Positions 1 through 11,130 of a stretch of 64,000 nucleotides of DNA are shown in pieces. Position 1 is the stretch's first letter; each line of letters starts with the position of its first letter. The DNA lies in the NCBI GenBank assembly GCA_003008705.1, contig PDUO01000042.1, positions 250,057-314,056 of the forward strand. Reading direction: 5' to 3'. Both the position numbers and the translations under genes were made by a program. Below the pieces are notes generated by a model that had not been told where the DNA came from, searched no databases, and was given only the letters and a program-made list of their open reading frames with translations. Origin of the DNA: Pezicula radicicola. Taxonomy: Eukaryota > Ascomycota > Leotiomycetes > Helotiales > Dermateaceae.

Positions 1-961
1 CCTTGCTTGTTTACTCGTACAGTGCTACCTACCAATCATAGCCTGGGACTACGAGTACTGTATTGTTCAGATACAGAGCTGGACACCGCAGCTGACACTA
101 ATAACTGTACCACGGTAACCACCACCTGTGATCTGAAGTGCAAATTCGCCGACCGATCAGCAGGACCTATTTTGAATATTTTCTCCATCTTGGCACATTT
201 CTAATCACCAGAACCTTCTTTTCAGAGCAACGCGGGGGAAGATCCTTTACAAATTGCCCTTCCATTAATTTCACGACCATCAGCGTTTCCCAACAATGGC
301 CAAAATTGGTCTCAAGATAGGGACGATCTGGCCATCCCTTTGACTTTGCGGTGAGCTTGTGAGATCACTCATGTTGAGGAAGCTCCAATCGAGTGCATAA
401 TTATGGAGTTGCAGAGCGGTGAGGTCGGAGAGAGATCTCAGCTTTTTTTCGACCCTTGAGAGATGAACCCCTTTCATGCGTGGCGACGCTGCCGATGCGC
501 TCAAATCAGCTCTCCACAACGACCTTAATTTACCCTCGACGCGAAACAAAACGGGCCTCGTTCATCTCTTCTTGCTATTTCCAACTTCGGTACTTATGCA
601 CTTATGCACTTTGTCTTTAAACAATAAGTAGCACGTGGAGGCGCGTTGAAGTACCTGTTCGCGATATGATCTCCAGTTGGGACTGTCAGGTAAGGTACCA
701 TGCATGACTTTACGCTTGAAGCCCGTAGACAAGGAATCCTTTCCACTGGCTCGGATTTCTCGTAAGACCACCAGGACCTTATTACTGAGTAGTCCCTACT
801 CAGATTTCCTTCTCTGTGATAGGGTGGGGAATTAGAGTATTGATGCCAAGACTTGGATCGGCGGTCAAGAAAACCAATGTCAGCCTTGCTCCCAGGTCAC
901 TATCATCAACAACAGCCTCGCTCCCGGGAGTGTCATCTCAGAACTAAGCCTGGAAGACAAT
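1..961. other. Left-edge intergenic region
   Basis: No gene that I can support. Short open frames exist on both strands (the longest about 89 codons, minus strand, 280-549), but none shows a recognisable domain or a convincing splice pattern. A small direct repeat of the word acttatgc lies near 592-608. The right part should hold the promoter and 5' leader of the Med31 gene that starts at 962. Confidence 0.5.
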
Positions 962-1408
962 ATGACATCCAAGTCTCCGCCCCTAGATATTAGCATGGCA
1001 GATAGTCAAGCTCCGCCTCCAGTTCCCTCGGGTTCGGAGCCAAAGTTTGGTGGCTTCACGCGCTTTGAGATTGAGCTCGAGGTATGCCTGAGTCGCATTC
1101 ATACCAAACGCAGAGTTACCATCGCTAATATAAACTAGTTCGTGCAATCACTCGCCTCTCCGTACTATCTCAATCATCTTGCCATGCAAAAGTACCTCGA
1201 GAACCCTCAATTCATTGCTTATCTATCTTACCTCCAATACTTTGCTTCTCCACCATATACCAAGTACCTCAATTATCCCGGGCCGACTCTCAAGAATCTG
1301 GAGCTGTTGCAGCAAGAGAGATTTAGGAAGGAGATTTTGAACTTGGAGGTTGTGCAGGCTTTAGTACAGGAGGGTGGGAAGGCGAGTCTACATAATACTG
1401 CAACGTAA
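962..1408 (+). CDS. med31: Mediator complex subunit 31 (Med31/Soh1)
   Basis: Two exons, 962-1081 and 1139-1408, with a 57-base intron (1082-1138). Joining them gives 129 residues with no frame conflict. From about residue 32 the protein carries the Med31 signature: GGFTRFEIELEFVQ, then SPYYLNHLA, YLSYLQYF, PYTKYLNYPGP and LLQQERFRKE. Med31 is a small subunit of the Mediator middle module that bridges regulators and RNA polymerase II in the nucleus. Length fits the family. The start chosen is the first in-frame ATG; a second ATG eleven codons downstream (995) is possible, since the first 30 residues are low-complexity. It converges on the Pol III subunit gene to its right. Confidence 0.93.
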
Positions 1409-1803
1409 ATGGTTTGGGAAATGGAGGCGTAGGAAGGAGTTTTGGCTTCTGGCAGTTCATAGATTTCCAGCATTTACTCGGAGCTGGTGTGCCCATTGAT
1501 TAGGACTTCTTCTATGCGGTACGGACTCTCAAGCAGGTTCTACAAGCTTGCCTTGGGTGAACTATCTGCCCAGAAGGTGTACGGCCATAAGGAAGTCAGC
1601 TCAGCAACTCAAATCACCAAGGTATTAGATTTATTTGCAAATCGATATTTTGGTATTAATTAACAGAACTCCACCACTTGAAGACCTAGAGATTTCCCTC
1701 CATTTAATGCAACCTTTATCCATACGCCGCGCTGAAATGCATCCGAATAAAGTAAAAGTTGCAAGGTGACCCTCCAGCCTCTCCATCCCATAGTAAAGAC
1801 TGC
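1409..1803. other. Convergent 3' intergenic region
   Basis: Space between the stops of Med31 (plus) and the Pol III subunit C11 gene (minus). I see only presumed 3' untranslated sequence and no further gene. Confidence 0.5.
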
Positions 1804-2285
1804 TTAGACTCTCCAGCTTCCACCACAAGTCATACACTATCCAGTCATTAGTCCGTTTGTTCCAAGCTGACCTGTGAATATCTCTTACTCACCTTGTAGA
1901 AAATCGTGGCAGGCTCATCGGCACTGCGAATCTGCACTTCGAAATAGGCTGCCTCCATGCCATTGCAATTTTCTTTCGGGCACTGCGTTGCCATCTTTGC
2001 CGCATTGTCCCAAGATCCTTTTCCACCAAACACATCATCTTTCTCTTCCGCTGCTGGGAAGTCCGTTCGTTCGTAGATGCGTGACGTGATCATGGATTCG
2101 TAGGGGCAGGTTAGGCATTCGAGGCGGTTGCATTGTCCATTCTCGCCATTAGTGGTTTGTGAGACTGTTAGGAGGTTGCTGCAGTGGGGGCAGACTGGTT
2201 GTAGCTGTTGTGTTAGTTACGATTTGTGAAGTAGTTTACTTGCTGAAATGACGTGGCTGATGTGAAAAGACCTACAGAGCAACAT
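1804..2285 (-). CDS. rpc11: RNA polymerase III subunit C11 (TFIIS-like RNA cleavage subunit)
   Basis: Three minus-strand exons, 2276-2285, 1893-2194 and 1804-1836, with introns of 81 and 56 bases, give 114 residues; the yeast subunit is 110. The first coding exon is only 10 bases and splits codon 4, producing the family N-terminus MLLFCPHCSN. Zinc ribbon 1 uses C5, C8, C30 and C33. The C-terminal ribbon uses C75, C80, C105 and C108 and contains QIRSADEPAT, whose D96-E97 pair is the acidic hairpin of TFIIS-type cleavage factors. In the family this subunit promotes Pol III transcript cleavage, termination and reinitiation. The last exon (CMTCGGSWRV) is needed to complete ribbon 2, which supports the splice model. 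Confidence 0.93.
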
Positions 2286-2717
2286 CTCGAGAAAGCTTCT
2301 AGGAGCTGGCAAAGTTATGTTTGAATTATTCTTGTTGTCGCAAACTGGAAGTGTTAAAGTCGAAATCAAAAAATTGTCCCGCACTCGTGACTCGGCGCTA
2401 AATCGAAACTCTCCCGCACCACCCACCAACCGTCTAGCCTAACTCAGCCTCATTCTCATTTAAGGTACAGTCTCAGATATCCAACGTCACTTTCTCCCTT
2501 TACAGCTGTTGTCTTCACCTTGCCTTTGCCGATTCTTCCTCGCTCAACACTGCGACGATTTCCTGTGATTTATCTGGTGGGTGGATTTATTTGGATCTCT
2601 TTTCATATCAGCGGTGAAACAACAGCCTCGCGCCTTCCTAACCACCCCTCTACAAGTGAGGAAGGATCGGATTGGATAATTTGGTAAACTGCACATCGAA
2701 GAGGATCCGTAGGAAAT
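2286..2717. promoter_or_regulatory. Divergent promoter region, rpc11 / ankyrin gene
   Basis: A 432-base gap between the divergent start codons of the C11 gene and the ankyrin gene. It must hold both promoters and leaders. I recognise no clear motif. Confidence 0.5.
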
Positions 2718-3509
2718 ATGGCGCACCCAAGTGCTCAACCAGACCACGAAGAGGAAGATGTAAGTCTTTTGCTACACTTTACACCCTGCCACCATCGCTG
2801 GTTCGCGACAATATGCTGAATGTCACTGTTTAGGGCGCGTCTCCTGGCGAGCTGTTAATTGAAGCATGCCGTCGCAACAATACGGAGCTTTTGGCTGAAG
2901 TAATCGAAGATTGTGGAAGCGAGGAAAAGGCCGCGGCATTACTGAACAACACAAAGACGGTGCTTGGAAACTACCTCTACCATGAAGCTGCTTTGCGGGG
3001 AAACTGTACGAGCCCTAAAATTTCAACTGTGGCCTTGGACTAATAAGCAACCAGACGAGGTTATAGACATGATGCTAGATCAAGATGGTTTCGAATGCGA
3101 TCCTATCAATACCCGCGAAGGTGATACCCCTCTCCACTCTGCCATTCGGTTCATCAACGAGCTCCCTAAATCCCGACCTTCGGACGAACCATCACCTGCC
3201 TACAACCTCATCTCCATGATGCTTGAAGCTGGATCTGATGCCTCCATCCGCAACAAGGCCAAGCTTACAGCCGCTCAACTACTTGATCCAACCAATCTTG
3301 AGCTGAAGAGACTCTTCGAACAAGCTGCTGAGGATGCGGAGAGGGAGCGAGAGATTGCGGGCTTGGAAGCAGAGCAGAATGAGGTGAACCATGAAGCGGA
3401 GCTAGCTGATGACTACGCAGGTAGTGGCAGCGATAGTGATTTTGATCCGGAGGAGTTCAAGCGAGAGCAGGAGAGGCGAAAGAAAGAGCTAGCTGAGTTG
3501 AAGGGCTAA
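2718..3509 (+). CDS. Small ankyrin-repeat protein
   Basis: Exons 2718-2759, 2834-3005 and 3055-3509 (introns 74 and 49 bases) encode 222 residues. The ankyrin part spans about residues 18-125: GELLIEACRRNNTELL, LGNYLYHEAALRG, a repeat with GDTPLHSAIRF, and a last one with MMLEAGSDASIRNKAKLTAAQLL. The remainder is an acidic, charged helical tail (EREREIAGLEAEQNE and EFKREQERRKKELAEL). Size and layout resemble small fungal ankyrin proteins such as yeast Yar1 and YCR051W. Yar1 is an Rps3 chaperone, but I cannot assign that role here. The second intron is required because the frame otherwise meets a stop in the middle of the repeats. Partner unknown. Confidence 0.85.
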
Positions 3510-4667
3510 GTTGGATGGAAACAGCTGAGCTAAATATTTCGGAGTGATTTGAAGGATGGAAAAGACGAAATGATGAAGAGATGATCTGTGGGCATGGGGG
3601 TGTGATTGTTGGATTATTGCATAGCGTGGCAGGTTGACATTTCCTCTCTCTTTGTGAAAATCAGCTTCTGGTTGATTTTTATTTCGTTGTTGTCTCGGAA
3701 TCATTTCCCGCTAGGTTATAGACCGGCAGAGGTTTGTCAGTCCACGCATAGAGGAGGCAGCACAATAGAGCATAGATTCTTGCTTGGGCGTCAGCCAAAA
3801 CTTCCTCGACCGACTAGTCTTCACCTGGCTCCTATGCTGTGAGTGGAGTGGCACATAAATTCTGTCATTCGGTCAACAGGGCCAAGGTATGTATATAGTC
3901 TTCGGACCTTCCTCAAGCAATAATACAGAATGAGATTGTGCTCTAGGAAGGAGCACCTCTCTATCTCCAATGTGAGTACAAACCTCTCCATTCCACCTCA
4001 GACTAATTCCCACAACACCAACAACAATAAAGATAATAACACACAACATACCTACTTACTGTACATCGAATTCATATAAATTTTACTTCGACTCCCAACC
4101 TCCTTTGACAAGGAACCCCCACTTCCTGCATCACCTGATCTACTTTCACATGCGGCGGGGTTCGCGCGCACCCACTTGGTGTTTCTCCTTGCAATGACGA
4201 TTATTTCCACGGCCCGCCCCTAGAAATTATTTTCCCTTGGATTTGGGTTTTTGGGAGCGTGGCACGAGACCACGTAAATACTTCTGCTTCAAAAGCTTTC
4301 GCAATAATATCGCAAAGCGCTGGAAAAATATCGACTTTGACTCTGCCATCTTCAGCCTTCACAAGCCGTCTTGGTGAACAAGAGTACGTGACGTCAGGGC
4401 GATCTTTCTCTGCAAGGGGCCGACCCTAAACGCCTCAACGCCTCGAGCGCTATTGGAACAAGGCTGGGATTGAGATAAGCAAAGCTGCGAGTATCGCGTC
4501 AACACCACGCGAATGCGCCGCCGTTGATATACCTTACCTATTGTCCTCGCACGACGTGCTGTTTGTTACTCCTGGAAACACCACGTACTCCCCACAAGAC
4601 CAACGACATAGGAAGGTCGGCAGCACAAGTTGTTTGTTGACAGCGCATGTCCTGTGTCACTGTCACG
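3510..4667. other. Intergenic region upstream of choline kinase
   Basis: About 1.16 kb with no supported gene. The left half is the 3' flank of the ankyrin gene. The right half (from about 4100) is the likely promoter and leader of choline kinase and contains a palindromic CRE at 4389. Confidence 0.5.
4389..4396. promoter_or_regulatory. Palindromic CRE (TGACGTCA)
   Basis: Perfect 8-base TGACGTCA lies 272 bases upstream of the proposed choline kinase start. This is the binding site of CREB/ATF-type bZIP factors (Atf1/AtfA in fungi). Occupancy is inferred from the motif only. Confidence 0.45.
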
Positions 4668-7316
4668 ATGTCTGAGAGTAGCAGCCCCTCGAATCTGCCT
4701 CTGCGGCCCGCCTTGAGACCAGAAAGTGTTCATGGAGATGAGCATGGGCCCGGGCCAGCAAAAGGTAAGTCATCATCCATGTTTTCGTTACGAGATATTT
4801 TGGAATCGACTTTTTTTCAGCCATACTCGAGCCTCCAATTCTAATCATTCTTTGTTTGTACAAAATCTCAGACGGACACCAGCTAATTTATCCACAACCA
4901 CAGTTGTCTCAATAGCAGAAGAGCCAGAAGAATATACACCGCTGGACAGAACACCTACTTCTGAAGAGACTTCACGACGGAAGCAATTTACCGCAAGCCT
5001 TGCGAAGAGGATGACTGGACGACCGAACCTCTCGGCCGCGAATTCCTCGAGAATTTCAATTGTTAGTCAGGGAAGTACTGATGGGGAGCCAAGCTATTCT
5101 CCAGATGTGTCCACGAACACGACCCCACAATATAGGGCTGAAAAGCATGGACACCATTCTCTACATCACCACGACAAACTTCTTTCCCAAGTAGCAGAAT
5201 GGCTGCAGGCAGAAAAGGCGAAGAGGGCGGCAAAGAAGTCCCACAAGGGATCAAAGGATCATGGTTTGGATGGACAAGAAATGGGAACAAATATCCCGGC
5301 ATCGAGATCAAGAACCTCCTCACAAAGCTCTGATTCAAGTGCCATTTCTTTAGAAAAGCTACAAAGGATTTTAGAGGATAACATGATAGCGTTCGGACAT
5401 GAACACTTGCCAGCAACCTCTCCATCTTTTGGACCTAAACGCCCCTCTCATAGCAGTCGACGACGGCCATCAGCTCGTAGCCTGAGAGGTTCTTATTCTT
5501 CGGATACTGAATACCAGGATGGCGATGTGGTCGTGCCAACTTGTGATGTTGTTCTTGACAACTCTAAAACCATGTCTTATACTGGCGGCTCCTCAATGGA
5601 TACCCCTACGCTTAGTAGTAGCTCCCGCGTAGAGAAAGAGAAGAAGGGCTGGCTTGTTTTCAAGAACGAGATTGTGCGTTTGGCTCATACTCTACGACTC
5701 AAAGGCTGGAGAAAGGTTCCTTTAGAAAATGGCGGCGATATCGAGGTGGAGAGATTAAGTGGTGCTCTGACAAATGCGGTCTACGTTGTTTCGCCTCCTA
5801 AGAACTTACCAGCTCTGAGCTCCGGTGCTGCACAGAAGCCACCTGCCAAACTTCTGTTGCGAATCTACGGACCGCAAGTCGAGCATTTAATCGATCGAGA
5901 AAATGAGCTAAATATCCTAAAGCGACTGGCTAGAAAGAAGATTGGCCCTCGACTCCTGGGGACATTCAAGAACGGGAGGTTCGAGGAGTTCTTTAATGCT
6001 CAGACTTTGACTGCTGAGGATCTGAGAGTAGAGGGAACTAGTAAGCAGATTGCAAAGCGCATGAGGGAACTCCACGATGGTATAGAATTGCTTCCAAGGG
6101 AGCGCGAGGAAGGGCCTTTTGTATGGAGGAACTGGGACAAGTGGGTTGACAGGGTTGAGGAAATTGCCCAGTATCTGGACAACCAAATTGCGACCGGTGC
6201 CAAGCCAGCTGGCGAGAGGTGGACAAAGAATGGGTATGTTTGTGGTGTTGAATGGCCTGTTTTCAAGGCGGCGATCGAAAAGTATCGAAAATGGCTTGAC
6301 GAGTATTATGGTGGACATAGAAACCTCATGAACCAGCTGGTTTTCGCTCACAATGATGTATGTATCTCCCTATCTTCCCTTGTAAAAGTTTACTTCATTT
6401 TTCACAAACTTACTGGTCAAATTAGACTCAATATGGCAATATCCTGCGCCTGATTCCCGAATCTGTCAAAGGGTCAGCTCCTTCGCCGCTCTTGCTCCCT
6501 CAAAACACCCATAAGCAACTGGTAGTCATTGACTTCGAGTATGCTTCAGCGAACACGCCAGGTCTCGAATTTGCCAATCACTTCACAGAATGGTGCTATA
6601 ACTACCATGATCCAACGAGACCCTACGCCTGCAACACATCCGCTTACCCGACCATTGCCCAGCAGGAAACCTTCATCCGCTCGTATGTAAATCACCGTCC
6701 GCAATTCAACCCTCGTGCTTCCGCGACACCAAAACTATCATCTGGCGATAGTTTTGTTGGTGGCCCAGGAAGCATTAGCGCGTTTATGTTGGACAGCCGC
6801 ACGCCGAGTGGGACGGAAGTGCCAACTAAGAATGTATATGCCGAGGAGGAAGCTCGAAGAGAACGAGAGATGGAGAAGCAGGTTAAGGAGCTCATGAACG
6901 AGTCACGAGTCTGGCGTGTTGCCAACTCAGCACAATGGGTTGCGTGGGGAATTGTACAAGCCGAGATTCCAGAACTCAACCCCAACCCCCCAAGTCAAGA
7001 GGACTCTCAACCAACATCCGAAGACGCAACTCCTCAACCAATTGCATCACCAAACTCAGAACATCCCCAGGAAAAAAGACCTGAAGGCTTAGTAGCTGAA
7101 GCACTATTCCATGACGCAAGCGCAAAAGATGTGGAGGCAATACAAGATAGTGTAGTTGATGGAGAAGCTGGCGAGGACGAGGAAGAATTTGATTATCTTG
7201 CTTATGCGCAAGAGAGAGCATTTTTCTTCTGGGGTGATATCGTGGGATTGGGAATCATGAAGGAGAGTGAGTTGCCGGAGGGATTGAGAGCAAACTTAAA
7301 GATAGTCGATTATTGA
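4668..7316 (+). CDS. Choline kinase (choline/ethanolamine kinase family)
   Basis: Model: exons 4668-4764, 4883-6357 and 6426-7316, about 820 residues. The enzyme phosphorylates choline with ATP, first step of the CDP-choline (Kennedy) route to phosphatidylcholine. Kinase core: LTNAVYVV, LLLRIYGPQVEHLIDRENEL, then the Brenner-type motif HNDTQYGNILRL, rebuilt exactly across the 68-base second intron, and the metal-binding VIDFEYASANTPGLEFANHF. A helix HTLRLKGWRKVPL just before it matches the fungal choline kinase N-terminal domain. The first 300 residues are a Ser/His-rich, probably disordered extension, and an acidic segment follows the metal-binding motif. The first acceptor is uncertain: 4882 and 4903 both keep frame. 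In-frame ATG 4647 is an alternative start; 4668 has A at -3. Confidence 0.88.
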
Positions 7317-8093
7317 CTCTGAGCTGGTTCTTATATTTCTGCGCTGATGAACGAAGGTGACGACGTTTTGAGGTTGTGTATTTTGTTTGGCCTCCGTGGT
7401 TTAGATACTCCGCTTGGTTAGATGATGATACCTTAGAGTTGTGAATTGAAATATTTCGCCCTAGGAGTACTACGGAAGAATAAACTGCAACTGGGTAGGT
7501 CATTAGTGCTACCTCGTCTTTGTTTTGAATTCCTTGAATGAGAAGTTTTTCTAGAGTAGCTAAAAGTCAATTGTAGTGTATGTGTGTTATCACCGTGGAA
7601 TTGAGTTTTGAGTAATTTTTTCTTGGCCTTGTTCTCTTCGTCCTTTTGGCCTTTTTGAATCAATGTGTTGATGGAGAAATGTTTCTGTACAGTGATTAGG
7701 TACAATTTTGGAAAGGCACTCAAGTAGGTAATTCAAGTATTCTTCTATTTTGTAGCATGCAATATCTCTTTCTTTATTGCTTTGTATCGCATGCACATGC
7801 ATAAGTAGTAATGGATGCTTTGACGACGGAAAAGTGAAAAAACAAAAAGACGTTGTTGGTGTCCGCAGAAAAAAAAACGCCTTCTGTACCTATGCAGATG
7901 CAAATGCCACTTAATCGTTCCATCCCTATGCCTATCCATATGTTGCCTGGTTTGGATAATGGAGAATAATTGAAAATTTCAATGACGCCGTCCTGAGTTC
8001 CCTATCCATTTGAAGAATGATCCTTTCTTACACTCGCCCCATGCTTTGCTTGTATATCCATGCTCTACTCGCTGACGCTGACGCTGCTTACGA
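7317..8093. other. Convergent 3' intergenic region
   Basis: Between the choline kinase stop and the Sgf11-like stop. AT-rich with T-runs and no supported gene; presumed 3' untranslated sequence of both neighbours. Confidence 0.5.
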
Positions 8094-9639
8094 TTAGTTG
8101 GGACTCGAAAGTGTCTGACTGCTCTCACTCGCAGCCCTCTCCTTCTTTGCGTTTCCATTACTTGTCACTGCACTCTTCTTCTCCTTGTCAGGCGGCTCAA
8201 TAACCGGCGTACTGTTATTCTCCAACTTGATGCCCCCACCACCACGGCCATGCAACCACTTCTTTCGCTTCAATACATCTCCATTCTTCGCCGAATTCGT
8301 AGTCGCTGCTGCCTTAATCTTGATAGGATTTTTCTTCTTCGGTTCCACGACTACAGTCCCATACTCACCGTCCTCGGAGTCATCATCGCTCGTTGGGACC
8401 CGCTGTTCGAAACTAAGGTTGGAACTTGAATGCTGTGAAGCCGACTTTGCCATTTTGGGAGCCTTGAGTTTATTTACTTTGGCAAGAGCTGCATTGGAGG
8501 ATACTTTCTTGATGATCTTCTTCTTCTTCTTCTCGGGCGACTCGTCCGAATCGTAGTCTTCGGCATCCCGCTTATTGGGACTAGTCTTGCCTTTGGATGT
8601 TTGACTGGCGGGTACAGGTGTGCCGTTTCGACTCCCCGGTGGTGTGCTGCCGTATTGACTGCCACTGCCATTACTGTTTCCGTTCTGAATTTTCAACAAG
8701 GCGTTCCGAGATGAATCCCTTCCACCACCACCAATACATTTTGCCATATGGTTGTTCATTCGTTTGATTGGGAGAAAAGTTGCGCAATTGTGGCATTTGG
8801 CATGTGGGAAATTTATAGGCTTGCTTGTATCTTGTGGTTCCGAGCCGGGAGAATCTTGATTTGACGGGTTGGTGAGGGGGTTTGGTTGCTTCTTCTTTCC
8901 TCTGCCTGGGCCTTCGGGCTGGAAAGTTTGACCATAGATATCATAGCCCTTCTTTTCTATGAATGGTCGTCGTTTGCAGTATTCGATTGACGGATCTGCT
9001 TTTTTGGCCCCATTCCCATCGGTAGGATGCAACAGCCGAGGAAGACCGCATTTTCCACATCGTATCTCGTCGGTTGTCTTGAGTGGGTTTCCCTTCAAAT
9101 AAACCTCTCCATTGTTGAATATTGCACCGTCTGTCTCGGCCTTGTGTACTTGTCGAACGGCATCCTCATCCCTGTTTGGATCGTTCTCTGCAGCTTTTCG
9201 CTCAACTATTATAGCGGCCGAGGACGCGCGGGCTATCTTTTCTTCTCGGTGTGTTTGTAGGACTATGTCGTGGATTATGTTGTAAAAGACATCCTGTGGA
9301 CAAGTCAGTGGCTAATTCAGGGCTTGAGTGCGGACTTGATACGGCTTACATCTAATATGGCATGTGCCTAATGGATGGATTAGTATAAAGTACTAATTAA
9401 TTCGAGGTGGAGATTTATCGAGGGAAAAATCAAGAGAAACCTACCAATTCGCCCATATCATCCAGAGGTTCGCCCTTCGCAGGCACTACAAGACCTTGTG
9501 GGGGGAAGCTGTCGGTATTGCTCGAAGACATGTTGACCAAGGCTGCGAGCTGTTGTGGCTGTCTCCCTTTTCCAAAGGATGTCTTCTCGACGTCTAGATC
9601 GGGAGAAAGGGTGCCAAATCGCGGAACAATATGCGGCAT
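8094..9639 (-). CDS. Sgf11-like SAGA deubiquitinase-module protein
   Basis: Minus-strand exons 9445-9639, 9350-9367 and 8094-9293 give 470 residues. The 18-base middle exon encodes AHAILD and completes an amphipathic helix (DDMGEL-AHAILD-DVFYNIIHDIVLQTHREEK) like the Sgf11 helix that docks on the SAGA deubiquitinase module. A Cys cluster (CGKCGLPRLLHP, about residues 138-149) is followed by KCHNCATFLPIKRMNNHMAKC, a C2HC zinc finger of Sgf11 type. The C-terminal half is low-complexity and basic (KKKKKIIKK), probably disordered and nuclear. In the family Sgf11 links Sgf73, Sus1 and Ubp8 for H2B deubiquitination. Identification rests on the helix plus finger; another nuclear zinc-finger protein is possible. 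It is divergent from the acetyltransferase gene. Confidence 0.62.
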
Positions 9640-10005
9640 CTCATAGAGCAGTCATAGACTGGCGGGACATGGCTCAATGACTGGTCTCAGGTTGCGATGA
9701 TGGGGCAGTTGGGACGGATTAGTTGAATATATTAGGGAACCTGTTGTCGTGAAACTGGCTGCAGCTCTCCTCTCCCCGAACGAACAGGGGTTGGATAAGA
9801 AGCTTATCGCCTTTCCTCAACGTCGATCCGAGGAGGGTCACTCTACAGTAATTTACTCCCTCTAGTGTCCCGCATATTTTGTGTCGCATGGGCATGGTAA
9901 AAACAACAACATCTACCCTCTGCAGTGTCTTGCGCCGTGGGAAACATACACCGTGTCATAGAGCCAATATTTGAGGAGCGCAACGGTCCTTGAGCCAGCA
10001 GCACA
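9640..10005. promoter_or_regulatory. Divergent promoter, Sgf11-like / Naa50-like genes
   Basis: A 366-base gap between two divergent start codons. Both promoters must lie here. I see no strong TATA or known factor site. Confidence 0.45.
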
Positions 10006-11130
10006 ATGGAGACCAATGGCGCCCCAAACAGCGCCGATGCTGCAGGCCCTCGAACCACCACCACCACCACCACCACTCCAACAACACAGTCCTCCATCCG
10101 ATCATTCTTCCAACCACGGGCGCCAACCTATACTACACCACCGCCAGCATCTACGCCATCGCCAACCCTTCCTCAGTACCAAAAGCCACCTCCAGCCTCA
10201 AGTCGACAAACGCCAAACACGCAAGCACCAAAAGCGACAAGCGACACCTCATCAACTCTGCCCCCCCGAGCAAGCATCTCTCCCATCCAAGAGCAACATA
10301 TCCAACCCCTCCGCCGCATCAACTCCCTCCTCCTCCCTATCGCCTACCCTGACAACTTCTACCACAAAATCCTGACCCCCGACAATTTCTCGCGCGTGCT
10401 ATTATGGACCGAAACAGACACTCCACCTGCATCCTCAACCTTCTCCGCCTCGACAACACGAATACCAACCGTAGTAGGAGGAATAGTCTGCCGCGTCGAT
10501 GCCTCGCCTTCTGATCCAAGAACAAGCGATATCTACGTCCAATCTCTCGCCCTACTGTCCCCCTACCGCGGCCAAGGTCTTGCAACGTCCCTCCTCAATT
10601 CCGTAATCACCTCCGCCATTTCGCAACAAGCAGACACTAAAATCGTAAGTCTGTACGCACACGTATGGACCGAGAATACGGAAGCACTAGAATGGTACGC
10701 AGCACGAGGATTCAAGCGAGAAGAACCTATCCTCCATGGTTACTACCGCCGCTTAAAGCCAGACACGGCATGGCTTATTCGGCGCCGTCTTTCACCTACT
10801 GATCATCTCCAAAATCAAACACATCTCTCTCCGTTACAAACGAGATCTTCATCTCCAGCGCAGACTGGAACTCCTCCCATACCGAGATGCACTGCGTCAT
10901 CTCCAGCAAACGAAACAGATTCCCCACTCTCTCCAACTCGCCCCTCCCTCCCCCACACGGCATCCTTCCAAGACCGGCGACCAGAGCGCGAGTGGAATGA
11001 CTTGCCATCTGATCTAGGACTTCTTGGAGTGCCCTCCGCGACTAGCTCAAGGAGTAGTTCTACGTCGAGGGATGCAGGTGGGAAGAAAAAGAAAGAGAGG
11101 AAATATCCTCCTGCTGCCTTTGGTGCTTGA
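10006..11130 (+). CDS. Naa50-like GNAT N-acetyltransferase with PIP-box
   Basis: A single exon of 374 residues. The central GNAT domain (about residues 105-260) has FYHKILTPDN, VVGGIVCRVD, the acetyl-CoA loop YRGQGLATSLL (R188-x-x-G-x-A) and LYAHVWTENTEALEWYAARGFKR cut as LYAHVWTEN and EALEWYAARGF, all typical of Naa50/San, which acetylates protein N-termini and supports sister-chromatid cohesion. Unlike the roughly 150-170 residue animal and yeast enzymes it has a Pro/Thr/Ser-rich N-terminal tail of about 100 residues. That tail carries QSSIRSFF at residues 28-35, a textbook PCNA-interacting box. There is also a 110-residue disordered C-terminal tail ending in a basic patch (GGKKKKERK). An (ACC) run encodes eight threonines before the PIP-box. 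Confidence 0.8.
   Translation: METNGAPNSADAAGPRTTTTTTTTPTTQSSIRSFFQPRAPTYTTPPPASTPSPTLPQYQKPPPASSRQTPNTQAPKATSDTSSTLPPRASISPIQEQHIQPLRRINSLLLPIAYPDNFYHKILTPDNFSRVLLWTETDTPPASSTFSASTTRIPTVVGGIVCRVDASPSDPRTSDIYVQSLALLSPYRGQGLATSLLNSVITSAISQQADTKIVSLYAHVWTENTEALEWYAARGFKREEPILHGYYRRLKPDTAWLIRRRLSPTDHLQNQTHLSPLQTRSSSPAQTGTPPIPRCTASSPANETDSPLSPTRPSLPHTASFQDRRPEREWNDLPSDLGLLGVPSATSSRSSSTSRDAGGKKKKERKYPPAAFGA
10054..10075 (+). repeat. ACC triplet microsatellite in coding sequence
   Basis: Seven ACC triplets followed by ACT encode Thr17-Thr24 of the Naa50-like protein. A length change would alter only the spacing before the PIP-box. Confidence 0.85.

Noticed and set aside
5063..5425. 120-codon minus-strand frame opposite choline kinase
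   Set aside because: A shadow of the long plus-strand exon; its amino-acid content follows from the coding strand.
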